A stretch of DNA of 64,000 nucleotides, from the NCBI RefSeq assembly GCF_000429905.1, contig NZ_AUCT01000021.1, positions 83,600 through 147,599 of the forward strand. The letters run 5' to 3'. This document shows positions 36,633-45,372 of the stretch, piece after piece (within the stretch, counting starts at the first letter, position 1; each line of letters begins with the position of its first letter). The notes under the pieces were generated by a model that saw only the letters and a program-made list of their open reading frames with translations, was not told where the DNA came from and searched no databases. A program made the translations under genes and the position numbers. This stretch comes from Desulfatibacillum aliphaticivorans DSM 15576. GTDB lineage: Bacteria > Desulfobacterota > Desulfobacteria > Desulfobacterales > Desulfatibacillaceae.

Positions 36633-36955
36633 AAAAATATCCCCCTGAATTCCAATAGGATTTGGTCACAGCGCTTTTAAGGATTGACTTTGGGGCGGGA
36701 TTACCCTATAGATTAGAGCAAATTACTGTTATTTCCGTTGGTTATTATCTCTGGTCCGGGCGGAAAACAATCCCATGCTCGCTGAACTTTCCATCAAGAA
36801 TTTCGCCATCATAGACGACCTGTCCGTTCGTTTTTCCGATGGCCTCACCGCCATAACCGGAGAAACCGGCGCGGGGAAATCCATCCTCATTAACGCGGTC
36901 AACCTGCTTTTGGGCGCCCGGGCTACGCCCAAGATGGTCAGGACCGGCGCCAAGG
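36633..36955 (+). repeat. Direct repeat, copy B (intact recN upstream region and 5' end)
   Basis: Functional counterpart of the copy at 34391-34710. The 142 bases before the recN ATG are included, so any recN promoter is duplicated as well. Confidence 0.9.
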
Positions 36956-38481
36956 AGGCGGAGCTGGAAGCCCTTTTCTTTGTGGATTCGGACTCTTCGG
37001 CGGCGCGCTTTATTGCAGAGCAAGGGGATGCTCCCGAAGACGGGCTCATGGTCCGCAGGGTGATTTCCGCCAATAACCGGCATCGGGTTTACATTAACGG
37101 CCGCCTTTCCACCATGACGGCCTTGGGCGAGATAACCGCATCCTTGGCCAGCATATCCGGCCAGCACGCCCATCAGGGATTATTAAAGGAAGACGTGCAC
37201 CTTTTGGTTCTGGATCAGTTTGCCGGACTCGTCCCGTTGCGGGAAAAGGCCGAGGATCTGTTTAATCAGACCTCGGAGGCAATGGCCCGGCTAAAAAGGC
37301 TGGAGGCCTCCAAGGAGCAGGACGCCAAAGAGCGGGATCTTTTATATTTTCAGAAGGACGAAATCGAAAAGGCGGCTATCCAGCGCAACGAAGACGAAGA
37401 CCTGGAAGCGGAGAAGAAGCGCCTTAGAAACGCGGAAATGCTGCAGCAGACCTTGTCCGGGGCGGTTGAGGTCCTGTACGGCGGCGAGGGCGCCGTGGTG
37501 GATCAGCTTGGCATGATCCTTAAAGGGATGCATCAGGCCGCTGACGCCGACTCCACGCTGGAGAGCTTCACTGCGATTCTGGAAGACAAAATGTTCGGGC
37601 TGGAGGATCTGGCCTCGGAGCTTCGGGTTCACTTGGACACGATCCAGATGGACGACCAGCGTTTGGAGGAAGTGGAGGACCGGCTGGACTTCCTCTCAAA
37701 GCTCAAACGCAAGTACGGCGGCTCGTTAGAGGCTGTGGACGCCTTTTACCGGGATATCGAGAAGAAGCTGGCTAAGCTCCAATCCGCTTCCGGAGACATC
37801 CAGGAAGCCCGGGGCCTGGTGAACGATCTCGGCGCCCAACTTGCCAAGACGGTCAAGGATCTTTCCGCCAAAAGGGCCAGGGCTTCTGCGGGATTCGCCA
37901 AAGCGGTCTCCAGAGAGCTGGAGTCTCTGGGCATGGGCAAAACCCAGTTTGAGGTTGATTTATCCTTTTATCCCGCCCCCAGGAACGGGGACGGCCCCCT
38001 TTGCGTGGACGGCCACGGGGTGGAAGCCGCGGGCATGGACCGGGCGGAGTTCATGATCGCCCCCAATGTGGGCGAAGAATTGCGGCCCTTAAAGGATATT
38101 GCGTCAGGAGGCGAGCTTTCCCGGGTGGTTTTGGCCCTTAAGGTCATTCTTGCCAAGACCGACGCCGTAAAAACTGTTATATTCGATGAAGTGGACGCCG
38201 GAATCGGAGGCGCCGTGGCGGACGCCGTGGGCGAGAAGCTCATGGCCCTGAGCGGCAGCCATCAGGTGATTTGCATCACCCACCTCCCCCAGATCGCCCG
38301 GTTTGCGGCCCGGCACCTGAATATCACAAAAAGAGTATCGGGAGGGCGGACCCAGTCCCTGCTCACCCCGTTGGACGGGCCGGCCAGGGTGGATGAAATC
38401 GCCCGGATGCTGGCCGGCGGCAATATTACGGAGACATCCCGTCAGCATGCCTTGGAACTGCTCGAATCTACAGTTAATTAG
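36775..38481 (+). CDS. recN: DNA repair protein RecN
   Basis: A 568-residue SMC-like ATPase, full length for RecN. Walker A GETGAGKS at the N-terminus, a central coiled coil (about 160-360), then SGGELSR signature (~445) and Walker B VIFDEVDAGIGG (~465), with CITHLPQIA at the H-loop. It binds DNA ends and promotes double-strand break repair with RecA. It heads a rightward run recN-parA-parB; its upstream region and first ~60 codons are duplicated at 34.4-34.7 kb. Confidence 0.96.
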   Translation: MLAELSIKNFAIIDDLSVRFSDGLTAITGETGAGKSILINAVNLLLGARATPKMVRTGAKEAELEALFFVDSDSSAARFIAEQGDAPEDGLMVRRVISANNRHRVYINGRLSTMTALGEITASLASISGQHAHQGLLKEDVHLLVLDQFAGLVPLREKAEDLFNQTSEAMARLKRLEASKEQDAKERDLLYFQKDEIEKAAIQRNEDEDLEAEKKRLRNAEMLQQTLSGAVEVLYGGEGAVVDQLGMILKGMHQAADADSTLESFTAILEDKMFGLEDLASELRVHLDTIQMDDQRLEEVEDRLDFLSKLKRKYGGSLEAVDAFYRDIEKKLAKLQSASGDIQEARGLVNDLGAQLAKTVKDLSAKRARASAGFAKAVSRELESLGMGKTQFEVDLSFYPAPRNGDGPLCVDGHGVEAAGMDRAEFMIAPNVGEELRPLKDIASGGELSRVVLALKVILAKTDAVKTVIFDEVDAGIGGAVADAVGEKLMALSGSHQVICITHLPQIARFAARHLNITKRVSGGRTQSLLTPLDGPARVDEIARMLAGGNITETSRQHALELLESTVN

Positions 38482-38538
38482 GCCTTGAGCGCTTCAATCG
38501 GCTTTCCAAAGATTTCTTTTTATGTTAGGAACAAAACT

Positions 38539-39300
38539 ATGGGACAAGTGATCTGCATAGCCAATCAAAAGGGCGGCGTGGGCAAGACCACCACGGCTGT
38601 CAACCTCTCCGCTGCGTTGGCCCTGGCCAACAAAAAAACCCTGTTGGTTGATTGCGATCCCCAGGGAAACGCCACCACGGGCATGGGCATTGACAAGAAC
38701 AGCCTGGAATACAGCCTGTATAACGCCCTCATTGGCATGGCCGAGCCAAAGGACGTGGTGGTGCAGACCGAAATCGACGCCCTGGCTGTTCTGCCGGCCA
38801 AGATTGAATTGATCGGATCCGAGGTGGAGCTTATCGACAGCGACAATCGGGAGACCGCCCTGAAAAAGGTTCTGGCCCCTCTGGTAGGCAGTTACGACTA
38901 TCTGGTCCTGGACTGCCCGCCCTCCCTGAGCTTGTTGACCATCAACGCCATGACCGCGGCCACGGCCATGATCGTGCCGCTGCAGTGCGAGTTTTACGCC
39001 CTGGAAGGCCTGGGCCAGTTGTTCCAGACCATACGGAGAATCAAAGGTTCGGTAAATCCCGGCCTGGGAATCGCCGGAATCCTATTGACCATGTTCGACT
39101 CGAGGACCAATTTGTCCAGCCAAGTGGCCGAAGAGGCTCAGAGCCATTTCAAGGATTTGGTCTTTAAAACGCGCATTCCCCGGAACGTCCGTTTGGGAGA
39201 GGCGCCCAGTTTCGGCAAACCCATCGTCCTTTACGACAAAACATCCACAGGGGCCATGAGTTATTTGAATTTAGCGAAAGAAGTGCTGGCCTTTGGGTAA
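38539..39300 (+). CDS. parA: Chromosome-partitioning ATPase ParA (Soj)
   Basis: A 253-residue ParA with deviant Walker A KGGVGKTT at residue 11, VDCDPQGN and LDCPPSL. ATG 38539 (AGGA nine bases upstream) is preferred to an in-frame TTG at 38485. The lack of an N-terminal HTH marks it as the chromosomal type. With ParB and a parS-like site nearby it forms the origin segregation system. Confidence 0.95.
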   Translation: MGQVICIANQKGGVGKTTTAVNLSAALALANKKTLLVDCDPQGNATTGMGIDKNSLEYSLYNALIGMAEPKDVVVQTEIDALAVLPAKIELIGSEVELIDSDNRETALKKVLAPLVGSYDYLVLDCPPSLSLLTINAMTAATAMIVPLQCEFYALEGLGQLFQTIRRIKGSVNPGLGIAGILLTMFDSRTNLSSQVAEEAQSHFKDLVFKTRIPRNVRLGEAPSFGKPIVLYDKTSTGAMSYLNLAKEVLAFG

Positions 39301-39321
39301 TTATTTTTTTGGAATTAAAAC

Positions 39322-40212
39322 ATGAAAAAAACTGATTCTGCTAAAAAAACCAAAAGAAACGTCCTGGGACGCGGGCTGGACGCGTTCCTGCCCGAGGCGG
39401 TTTCCACAGCTCAGGAATCCCCGGAAAATTATTTTGAATGCGACGTGGACGACATCGTTCCCAACCAATTTCAGCCCCGGACCATCTTTTCCCAGGAAGA
39501 GCTGGCCGAACTATCGGAAAGCATTGCGGAACAAGGGGTGATCCAGCCCCTGGTGGTCCGGAAAAATCAGCAGGAACTATTTGAACTGATCGCCGGCGAA
39601 AGGCGCCTTAGGGCTTCTAAAATGGCCGGCCTGTCCCGGGTTCCGGTGATCGTAGTGGAAGCCTCGGACGAAAAGGTTCTCCAAATGACCATCGTGGAGA
39701 ACATCCAGCGGGAGAATTTAAATCCCCTGGAGGAATGCCAGGCCTACCACCGGTTGATGGAGGAATGCTCCCTCACCCAGGAGGAAGTGGCCAAGAGAGT
39801 CGGCAAAAAACGCTCCACCGTGGCCAATTTCCTGCGTCTGAAGAATCTGCCTCGCCTGATCCAGGACGGCATCCGCGAAAACGTCATCTCCATGGGCCAC
39901 GCCCGGGCCATCCTCGGCCTGGAGGAATCTCCCGACCAGCTGACCGCCTATCGCGAAACCGTCAAAAAAGCCCTTTCCGTCCGCGCCACGGAATCTCTTG
40001 TCAATCGCCTGAAAAAGGCCAAAGACGCCAAGCCCAAACCGACCGAGCCTGACTCGAACGCCATTTACCTGAACCATCTGTGCGACGAGCTTTCCCGTCA
40101 GTTTGGAACCAAGGTGGAAATCAACAAGAACGGCAAACGCGGCGCCCTCAAAATCGAATTCTATAACGAACAGGATCTGGACCGGATCGTCACGCTGCTA
40201 AAAAACGCTTAA
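39322..40212 (+). CDS. parB: Chromosome-partitioning protein ParB (Spo0J)
   Basis: A 296-residue ParB. Residues ~35-125 contain the CTPase/N-terminal domain with GERRLRA and the arginine-rich ENIQRENLNP segment. A KorB-like HTH follows (LTQEEVAKRVGKKRSTVANFLRL region, ~150-180), then a linker and a C-terminal dimerisation domain. It loads at parS and spreads as a CTP-dependent clamp. The gene starts 22 bases after parA. Confidence 0.95.
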   Translation: MKKTDSAKKTKRNVLGRGLDAFLPEAVSTAQESPENYFECDVDDIVPNQFQPRTIFSQEELAELSESIAEQGVIQPLVVRKNQQELFELIAGERRLRASKMAGLSRVPVIVVEASDEKVLQMTIVENIQRENLNPLEECQAYHRLMEECSLTQEEVAKRVGKKRSTVANFLRLKNLPRLIQDGIRENVISMGHARAILGLEESPDQLTAYRETVKKALSVRATESLVNRLKKAKDAKPKPTEPDSNAIYLNHLCDELSRQFGTKVEINKNGKRGALKIEFYNEQDLDRIVTLLKNA

Positions 40213-40222
40213 GGCCCTTATT

Positions 40223-40741
40223 TTGAGCGTTCATGTGATCATAGACGGGTATAACCTGGCCCACGCCCTGGGCCTGCTGGACGGGTTTGGAGGCGACGAA
40301 CTGGAGCAGGCCAGGGACGATTTGTGCGACATGCTGGCCATGTATAAAAAGGCCAAGGCGCACAAGATCACCGTAGTTTTCGACGCCCAATACGCCCCGG
40401 AATACGAAACCCGCAACGACGCGATCAAAGGCATCCGAATCAAATACTCCCCCCACGGCCGCCTGGCCGATTCCGTGATCAAAAACATGGCCCGCAAGGA
40501 AAAGGAACGGGCCATTGTGGTTTCCTCGGACCGGGACGTGGCCGAAAGCGCTCAAGCCAGCGCCGCCGCCGCCGTTTCCAGCCAGGAGTTTCAGTCCCGG
40601 CTTATCGAAGCCATGTATTTCGCCCAGGAGGCCGACGCTCCCCGCTCCAAAGAGCGCCGCATCGACACCCGCAAAAAAGGCCCCGGCTTTCGCTCCAAGA
40701 AAAAACGCCGCAAAACCAAGGCTAAAGCGCAAAAACTATAG
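40223..40741 (+). CDS. NYN-domain protein, YacP-like RNase candidate
   Basis: A 172-residue protein starting with TTG. It has a PIN-like NYN domain: VIIDGYNLAHA at the N-terminus, VVFDAQY, and VVSSDRDVAE carry the acidic residues. The C-terminal 30 residues are Lys/Arg-rich, suggesting RNA contact. YacP (Rae1-type) proteins are ribosome-associated endonucleases. It follows parB by ten bases and is probably co-transcribed. Confidence 0.88.
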   Translation: MSVHVIIDGYNLAHALGLLDGFGGDELEQARDDLCDMLAMYKKAKAHKITVVFDAQYAPEYETRNDAIKGIRIKYSPHGRLADSVIKNMARKEKERAIVVSSDRDVAESAQASAAAAVSSQEFQSRLIEAMYFAQEADAPRSKERRIDTRKKGPGFRSKKKRRKTKAKAQKL

Positions 40742-40778
40742 AAAAACACAGACAGGTTAAAAGGGAGGAGGGCATACC

Positions 40779-41351
40779 ATGATTCGTCTGAAATACGCGG
40801 CCGCCATCGTCCTGATCATTTGCTTTTTTCTGCCCTTAAGCCGGTGTGGCCGGTTGAAATATGTGGTTGCAGAGCCGCCCAATGAAATTGCTCAATCAGT
40901 CGGCGAAAAGCCTGCGGATATCACTCCAAACGCCGTTCTTGAAAAACAAGTCAAACAAAGCCTTGAGCCCAAATATCGAATAGAGGAGGATAGTTCAAAG
41001 AGGCATAAATATTTCATTCCTTAAAAAATGACGCTCTCGGCAGGCCTTGATGGTTGGTCAATTATCGCGGTATTTTTTTGGCCCTTGCCTTTCTTTTTTC
41101 TTCAAAACAAGTTTTCAGGTCGAAAATGGCCTCGCAGGATGTTACTCGGTGGAGAACTGGCTTTGGCTTGTTGGACCGGTTGGTTTCTCTATTACTTTGT
41201 ATGTTCAATCGAAATTCTGCCCGCAGGATACGCTGCACTGGTTGCAGGCGGTATTCTCATTGCATTCCCTGTTCTCAACATTTTGTCGCCCACGTATTCT
41301 TGGGCAGCAAAACGTCTCAAAAACCGCCAAGTACCATGCCAACAAGATTGA
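40779..41351 (+). pseudogene. Small membrane protein gene interrupted by an in-frame TAA
   Basis: A GGGAGGAGGG site precedes ATG 40779. The frame encodes 81 residues with an N-terminal signal/membrane segment, stops at TAA (41022-41024), and resumes in the same frame at ATG 41028 for 107 more residues with three hydrophobic segments (FFWPLPFFF and others). No ribosome site precedes the second part. Joined, it would be a ~190-residue envelope protein; I read it as one gene with a nonsense mutation, but two short genes or a base-call error remain possible. The stop is TAA, so selenocysteine does not explain it. Confidence 0.55.
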
Positions 41352-41476
41352 ATCCCTTATATACCGTCAAATTCCTCTCCCGCCCTTGCTTTGCGGGCCG
41401 AGTTATTGTAGTTAATTCAGGTTAAGCTGTTTCCGGGCGTTTTGGCGGTCGGAAAATCCACGGGCTTGGAGGAACC

Positions 41477-41908
41477 ATGAATATATGCGTCATAGACGGC
41501 CAGGGCGGGGGCATTGGCGCCGCTATCATTAAAAAGCTGAAAGAAACCCTGGAGGAAAGCGCCGTAATCCTGGCTTTGGGCACCAATGCCATTGCCACGG
41601 CCCAAATGCTGAAAGCCAAGGCCAACCGGGGAGCTTCGGGTGAGAACGCCATTGTCCGGACCACCGCCAAGGCGGACCTGATCATAGGCCCCATCAGCAT
41701 TGTGCTGGCTCATTCCATGATGGGGGAAGTGACTCCCAAAATGGCCGAGGCGGTGGCCGCCAGCCCGGCGAAAAAGCTGCTCCTGCCTTTATCCCAGGAG
41801 AATGTGGAAGTGGTGGGAGTGCAAAAACTTCCGCTTCCCAGACTTGTGGATGCCATGATTGATGAATATCTTAGAATAGAGGGAGCCTCCGCGCAGGAGG
41901 ATGTATAA
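41477..41908 (+). CDS. DUF3842 family protein
   Basis: A 143-residue protein beginning MNICVIDGQGGGIGAAI, with a nucleotide-binding-like Gly-rich loop, and GTNAIATAQMLKA, ENAIVR and GPISIVLAHSMMGE motifs typical of DUF3842. Function is unknown; members are found in anaerobes. It is followed by a CooT-like gene, which recurs next to it in such genomes as far as I recall, hinting at a metal or cofactor role. Confidence 0.85.
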   Translation: MNICVIDGQGGGIGAAIIKKLKETLEESAVILALGTNAIATAQMLKAKANRGASGENAIVRTTAKADLIIGPISIVLAHSMMGEVTPKMAEAVAASPAKKLLLPLSQENVEVVGVQKLPLPRLVDAMIDEYLRIEGASAQEDV

Positions 41909-41938
41909 GAGATACTTCTTTAATTACGAGGATTTACC

Positions 41939-42130
41939 ATGTGTGAAGCAAATGCATACTACATTGAGGACGGCGACGAAGAACTGATCATGGAAGCGGT
42001 GGATACCGTAACCCCGGAGCCTGAAGGAATTCTGCTCACCAGCATTTTTGGGGACCAGAAGCTGGTGAAAGCCAGCATCCACTCTCTTTCTTTGGTGGAT
42101 CATAAGGTTTATTTGCAGAAAAACGGATAG
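41939..42130 (+). CDS. CooT-family small nickel-binding protein
   Basis: 63 residues starting with Met-Cys, the diagnostic N-terminus of CooT; the chain is a small beta-barrel with the ILLTSIFGDQ and LSLVDHKVYL strands. CooT dimers bind nickel through Cys2 and assist CO dehydrogenase maturation in Rhodospirillum; CooT-like proteins of other anaerobes have less certain roles. No CO dehydrogenase gene is in the window. Confidence 0.82.
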   Translation: MCEANAYYIEDGDEELIMEAVDTVTPEPEGILLTSIFGDQKLVKASIHSLSLVDHKVYLQKNG

Positions 42131-42154
42131 TTAGGCGTCCGGACGCCATTTTTC

Positions 42155-43885
42155 ATGAAAATAACCATAGCAAAGACATCCGGGTTTTGCATGGGAGTGC
42201 GCCGGGCCGTGGAAATGGTCCTGGACACTGCCAACCGGGTAAAAGGACCGGTCTACACCTTCGGCCCCCTGATCCACAACCCCCAGGTCATGCACATGCT
42301 GGCGGAAAAAGGGGTGGAGGTTCTGGAGGAGATTCCGGAAAAGGGCGAAGGCACCGTGCTGATTCGCGCCCACGGAGTCACGCCTGAAACGCGCGGCCGT
42401 TTGGAGGCCGCGGGCTTCACGGTCATTGACGCAACCTGTCCGCGCGTCATCAAGGTCCAGCGTCTTTTAGACAAATACCAAGCGGAAGGCTACACCCCGA
42501 TCATCGTGGGCGACGCGGACCACCCCGAGGTCATCGGCTTGGTTGGGCACGCCAGGGGGCACGCCTATGTGGTCCGTTCCCGGGAGGAAGCCCTGAACCT
42601 GCCCAAGGGCGAAAAAGCCGTTCTGGTCGCCCAAACCACCCAGGACCAGGTCCTCTATCTTAACATTCTGGAGGCGGTCCGGGAGCGCTTTGACGAAATC
42701 AAAGACTTTAACACCATTTGCGATTCCACGGCCCGGCGGCAGGAAGAGGCCCGGGGCCTGGCCCATCAGGTGGAGGCTATGGTGGTCGTGGGCGGCAAGA
42801 GCAGCGGCAACACCCAGAGGCTGGCGCAAATCGCCGCGGGATCGGGCGTTCCCACTTTTCATGTGGAAACGGAAAAAGAGCTGGACGTCACAAAATTTCA
42901 GGGTATGGAGCACGTGGGGATAACGGCGGGCGCTTCCACGCCCAACTGGATTATCCGGCGGGTGCATCAGGCGGTGGCTGATCCCGGCGTTTTAGGGCGC
43001 AGCGGCGCCGGGCTGGGGTATTCCGTCCGCAGATTTTTAATTCAGACCAACCTGTATCTTGCATTCAGTGCAGGCTGCTTGTGTTTCGCGTGTATGCTGC
43101 TGTTGGGGCAGCCTCCGTCGCTTGACGCCCCCATCATCGCGGCGTCGTACATCCTGCTCATGCATATCTCCAACAATTTCATAGGCCGCAACGCTGCGCG
43201 GTATAACGACCCGGACCGGGCCAGGTTTTACGATCAACACAAAATCCCCTTGGCTGCGCTGGCTATTTTCGGCGGCGCTCCGGGGTTTGTGGTGGCCTTT
43301 GAACTGGGCTGGGCGTCCTTTCTGACCCTGGTGATCATCACCGGGTTAGGGCTCAGCTATAATGTCCCCATCTGGCCTGAAAAACTGAGATTTTTTGGAA
43401 GATACCAGAAAATGCGTTCCATACCCGGCTCCAAGACCATCTTTATCGCCGGGGCATGGGCCGGAGTCACCGCCGTGCTGCCCGTTCTTTCCCATGGAGC
43501 CCCGGTGGATATTGGCCTGATTCTGGTAATCTTTTTCGCAACAGCCATGGTATTGGCGCGCACGTCCATCTTTGATGTGCTGGACGTGCAAATTGATCGC
43601 ATGGTATCGTATGAAACCATAGCGACCTGGATCGGGCCTGCTAAAACGCTGAAGCTGATCCGGGTTCTTTTAGTAGCCCTTGCAGGCGTCCTGATTATAG
43701 GGGGCGTCCTGTCCTGGCTGCCGTCTCTTGCCTTTTGGCTGTTGCCCTGCGCGCTTTTTCCGCTGCTGGTAACCAACAGCTTCGCCAAAGGCAAGCTTCA
43801 TCCCGGCCATCGGCTTGAATTGCTGGTGGACACCAATTTTGTCCTGGCTGGAGCCATAGCCGTTTTCTGGCAGACGCTTATTTAG
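42155..43885 (+). CDS. ispH: IspH-UbiA fusion: HMBPP reductase joined to a prenyltransferase-like membrane domain
   Basis: A 576-residue two-part protein. Residues 1-275 are IspH/LytB, with all three cluster cysteines (C12 in GFCMGV, C95 in ATCPRV, C189 in TICDST) and the HGV and HPEV motifs; IspH makes IPP and DMAPP from HMBPP. Residues ~290-576 hold eight or so hydrophobic helices and UbiA-type aspartate motifs, NDPDRARF (351-358) and DVLDVQID (474-481), expected to bind Mg-diphosphate. Normal IspH is about 280-315 residues, so the extension is a true extra domain. It could prenylate a quinone or other aromatic acceptor. Confidence 0.9.
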   Translation: MKITIAKTSGFCMGVRRAVEMVLDTANRVKGPVYTFGPLIHNPQVMHMLAEKGVEVLEEIPEKGEGTVLIRAHGVTPETRGRLEAAGFTVIDATCPRVIKVQRLLDKYQAEGYTPIIVGDADHPEVIGLVGHARGHAYVVRSREEALNLPKGEKAVLVAQTTQDQVLYLNILEAVRERFDEIKDFNTICDSTARRQEEARGLAHQVEAMVVVGGKSSGNTQRLAQIAAGSGVPTFHVETEKELDVTKFQGMEHVGITAGASTPNWIIRRVHQAVADPGVLGRSGAGLGYSVRRFLIQTNLYLAFSAGCLCFACMLLLGQPPSLDAPIIAASYILLMHISNNFIGRNAARYNDPDRARFYDQHKIPLAALAIFGGAPGFVVAFELGWASFLTLVIITGLGLSYNVPIWPEKLRFFGRYQKMRSIPGSKTIFIAGAWAGVTAVLPVLSHGAPVDIGLILVIFFATAMVLARTSIFDVLDVQIDRMVSYETIATWIGPAKTLKLIRVLLVALAGVLIIGGVLSWLPSLAFWLLPCALFPLLVTNSFAKGKLHPGHRLELLVDTNFVLAGAIAVFWQTLI

Positions 43886-43927
43886 CCGCAATCCAACGTC
43901 GCCGTCATCCAAACTAAGGAAGCACCA

Positions 43928-44593
43928 ATGAAAAAACAAACAATCATGCTGGCTGGCGGCACAGGACTCGTGGGGAGCCATTGCCTGAAATTTCTTCAAG
44001 AGGCCGACTATTGCGGGAAAGTCAACGTGATGACGCGCAAACCGGTTTCAGGCATAGAAAATTTTTCCAAGGCCGAACAATTCATCGTGGATTTTGACGC
44101 TCCTAAAACCCTGGAGCAGGGCGGCCCCTGCGACAGCGTGGTCTGCGCCCTGGGAACCACCATCAAAAAAGCCGGCTCCAAAGAAGCCTTTAAAACGGTG
44201 GATTTCAATTATTGCCTGGAAGTGGCCCGAGCAGGGCTTGCAAACGGCGCCGGGCATTTTTTGCTGGTCTCTGCCATGGGCTCATCGCCGCGCTCGTCCA
44301 TTTTTTACAACCGGATCAAGGGCGAGCTGGAACAGGCGGTCATGGCCCTTGGGTTCTCCTGCGTCAGCGTTTTCAGGCCGTCCCTGATTTTGGGCGCCAG
44401 AGAGGAGTTCCGCTTTGGAGAAGAGATCGGAAAGTTTTTTTCCCGCATATTCAGTTTTGCCGTTCCGGCCAAATACAAAGCGATTTACGCCTCGGACATA
44501 GCCATGGCAATCGTCAGGCAGGCGGCGGAGTGCAGGGAGTACAACCGCATTTTTGAATCACACGAAATCCGCGCCTTGGCGCACGAAGCCTAA
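43928..44593 (+). CDS. NAD(P)-binding Rossmann protein (HTATIP2/YwnB-like)
   Basis: A 221-residue atypical SDR with GGTGLVG at residue 10, DFDAP, a CALGTT strand motif and SAMGSSPRS followed by YNRIKGELE (the YxxxK pair). These match the TIP30/HTATIP2-like oxidoreductase group. The substrate is unknown. It is followed closely by an MBL-fold gene whose start is 20 bases downstream. Confidence 0.85.
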   Translation: MKKQTIMLAGGTGLVGSHCLKFLQEADYCGKVNVMTRKPVSGIENFSKAEQFIVDFDAPKTLEQGGPCDSVVCALGTTIKKAGSKEAFKTVDFNYCLEVARAGLANGAGHFLLVSAMGSSPRSSIFYNRIKGELEQAVMALGFSCVSVFRPSLILGAREEFRFGEEIGKFFSRIFSFAVPAKYKAIYASDIAMAIVRQAAECREYNRIFESHEIRALAHEA

Positions 44594-44612
44594 GGCCCAG
44601 AGGAAGCGAACC

Positions 44613-45347
44613 ATGCAAGTTGATCAATTCAGATACGGACCTGATAATCTGGCTTATGTTCTTTCTTCGGACTTTAAAGCGATAGCCATCGACCCGGGCG
44701 CTGTCAGCGACATCATGACCTGCCTGGAGGAAAAAGCTCTGGAGCTGGTGTATGTGGCGAACACCCACTCCCACCCTGATCATGTGACCGGGACCCAGGA
44801 CATTTTATCCGCTACGGAAGCGACCTTTCTGGACAATCATACGCTCAGGCAAAAAGAAATTATCAAGCTGGGAAAAGAAGTGATCCAGGTTTACCATACT
44901 CCCGGTCACACCCATGACTCCCTTTGCTTTTATGCCGCTCCCTATGAAGAGGAGGCTGTCGGATATACCAGCCCGGGATATCTGATTTCCGGCGATACCT
45001 TGTTCAACGGAACGGTGGGCAACTGTTTTTCGGGAAATTTCAAGGCCTTTTACAAGTCCATAAAAAGCCTGATGACCCTGCCCAAAGACACCATCATTTA
45101 TGCGGGCCATGATTATGTTCAGGATTCCATTGCCTTCGCCAAAACCCTGGAGCCGGAAAACCCGTATTTTGACGACTTTTTGAAAAAGTACGACTATACC
45201 CATGTTTTTTCCACCCTGGAAGACGAAACCAAGGTGAATCCATATTTGCGCTTTAATGCGCCAGACCTTGTCAAGCTCATGGAGAATAAGGGCCTTTCCA
45301 CCAGGACGGAATTTGAGAGGTGGGACGCCGTTATGCATTTGGGATAA
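44613..45347 (+). CDS. Glyoxalase II-like metallo-beta-lactamase-fold hydrolase
   Basis: A 244-residue MBL protein. Start 44613 has AGAGGAAG seven bases upstream; the earlier in-frame ATG (44553) lies inside the preceding gene. Metal ligands: THSHPDH (~50), TPGHTHDS (~112), the Asp in SGDTLFNG and His in YAGHDY. This pattern is that of hydroxyacylglutathione hydrolase-like enzymes, here probably acting on another thioester. Confidence 0.9.
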   Translation: MQVDQFRYGPDNLAYVLSSDFKAIAIDPGAVSDIMTCLEEKALELVYVANTHSHPDHVTGTQDILSATEATFLDNHTLRQKEIIKLGKEVIQVYHTPGHTHDSLCFYAAPYEEEAVGYTSPGYLISGDTLFNGTVGNCFSGNFKAFYKSIKSLMTLPKDTIIYAGHDYVQDSIAFAKTLEPENPYFDDFLKKYDYTHVFSTLEDETKVNPYLRFNAPDLVKLMENKGLSTRTEFERWDAVMHLG

Positions 45348-45372
45348 TAAAGCCAAGCCGGGAGGATGATTT

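Noticed and set aside
41022..41024. Selenocysteine or pyrrolysine explanation for the stop inside the small membrane protein gene
   Set aside because: The codon is TAA, which neither system uses.
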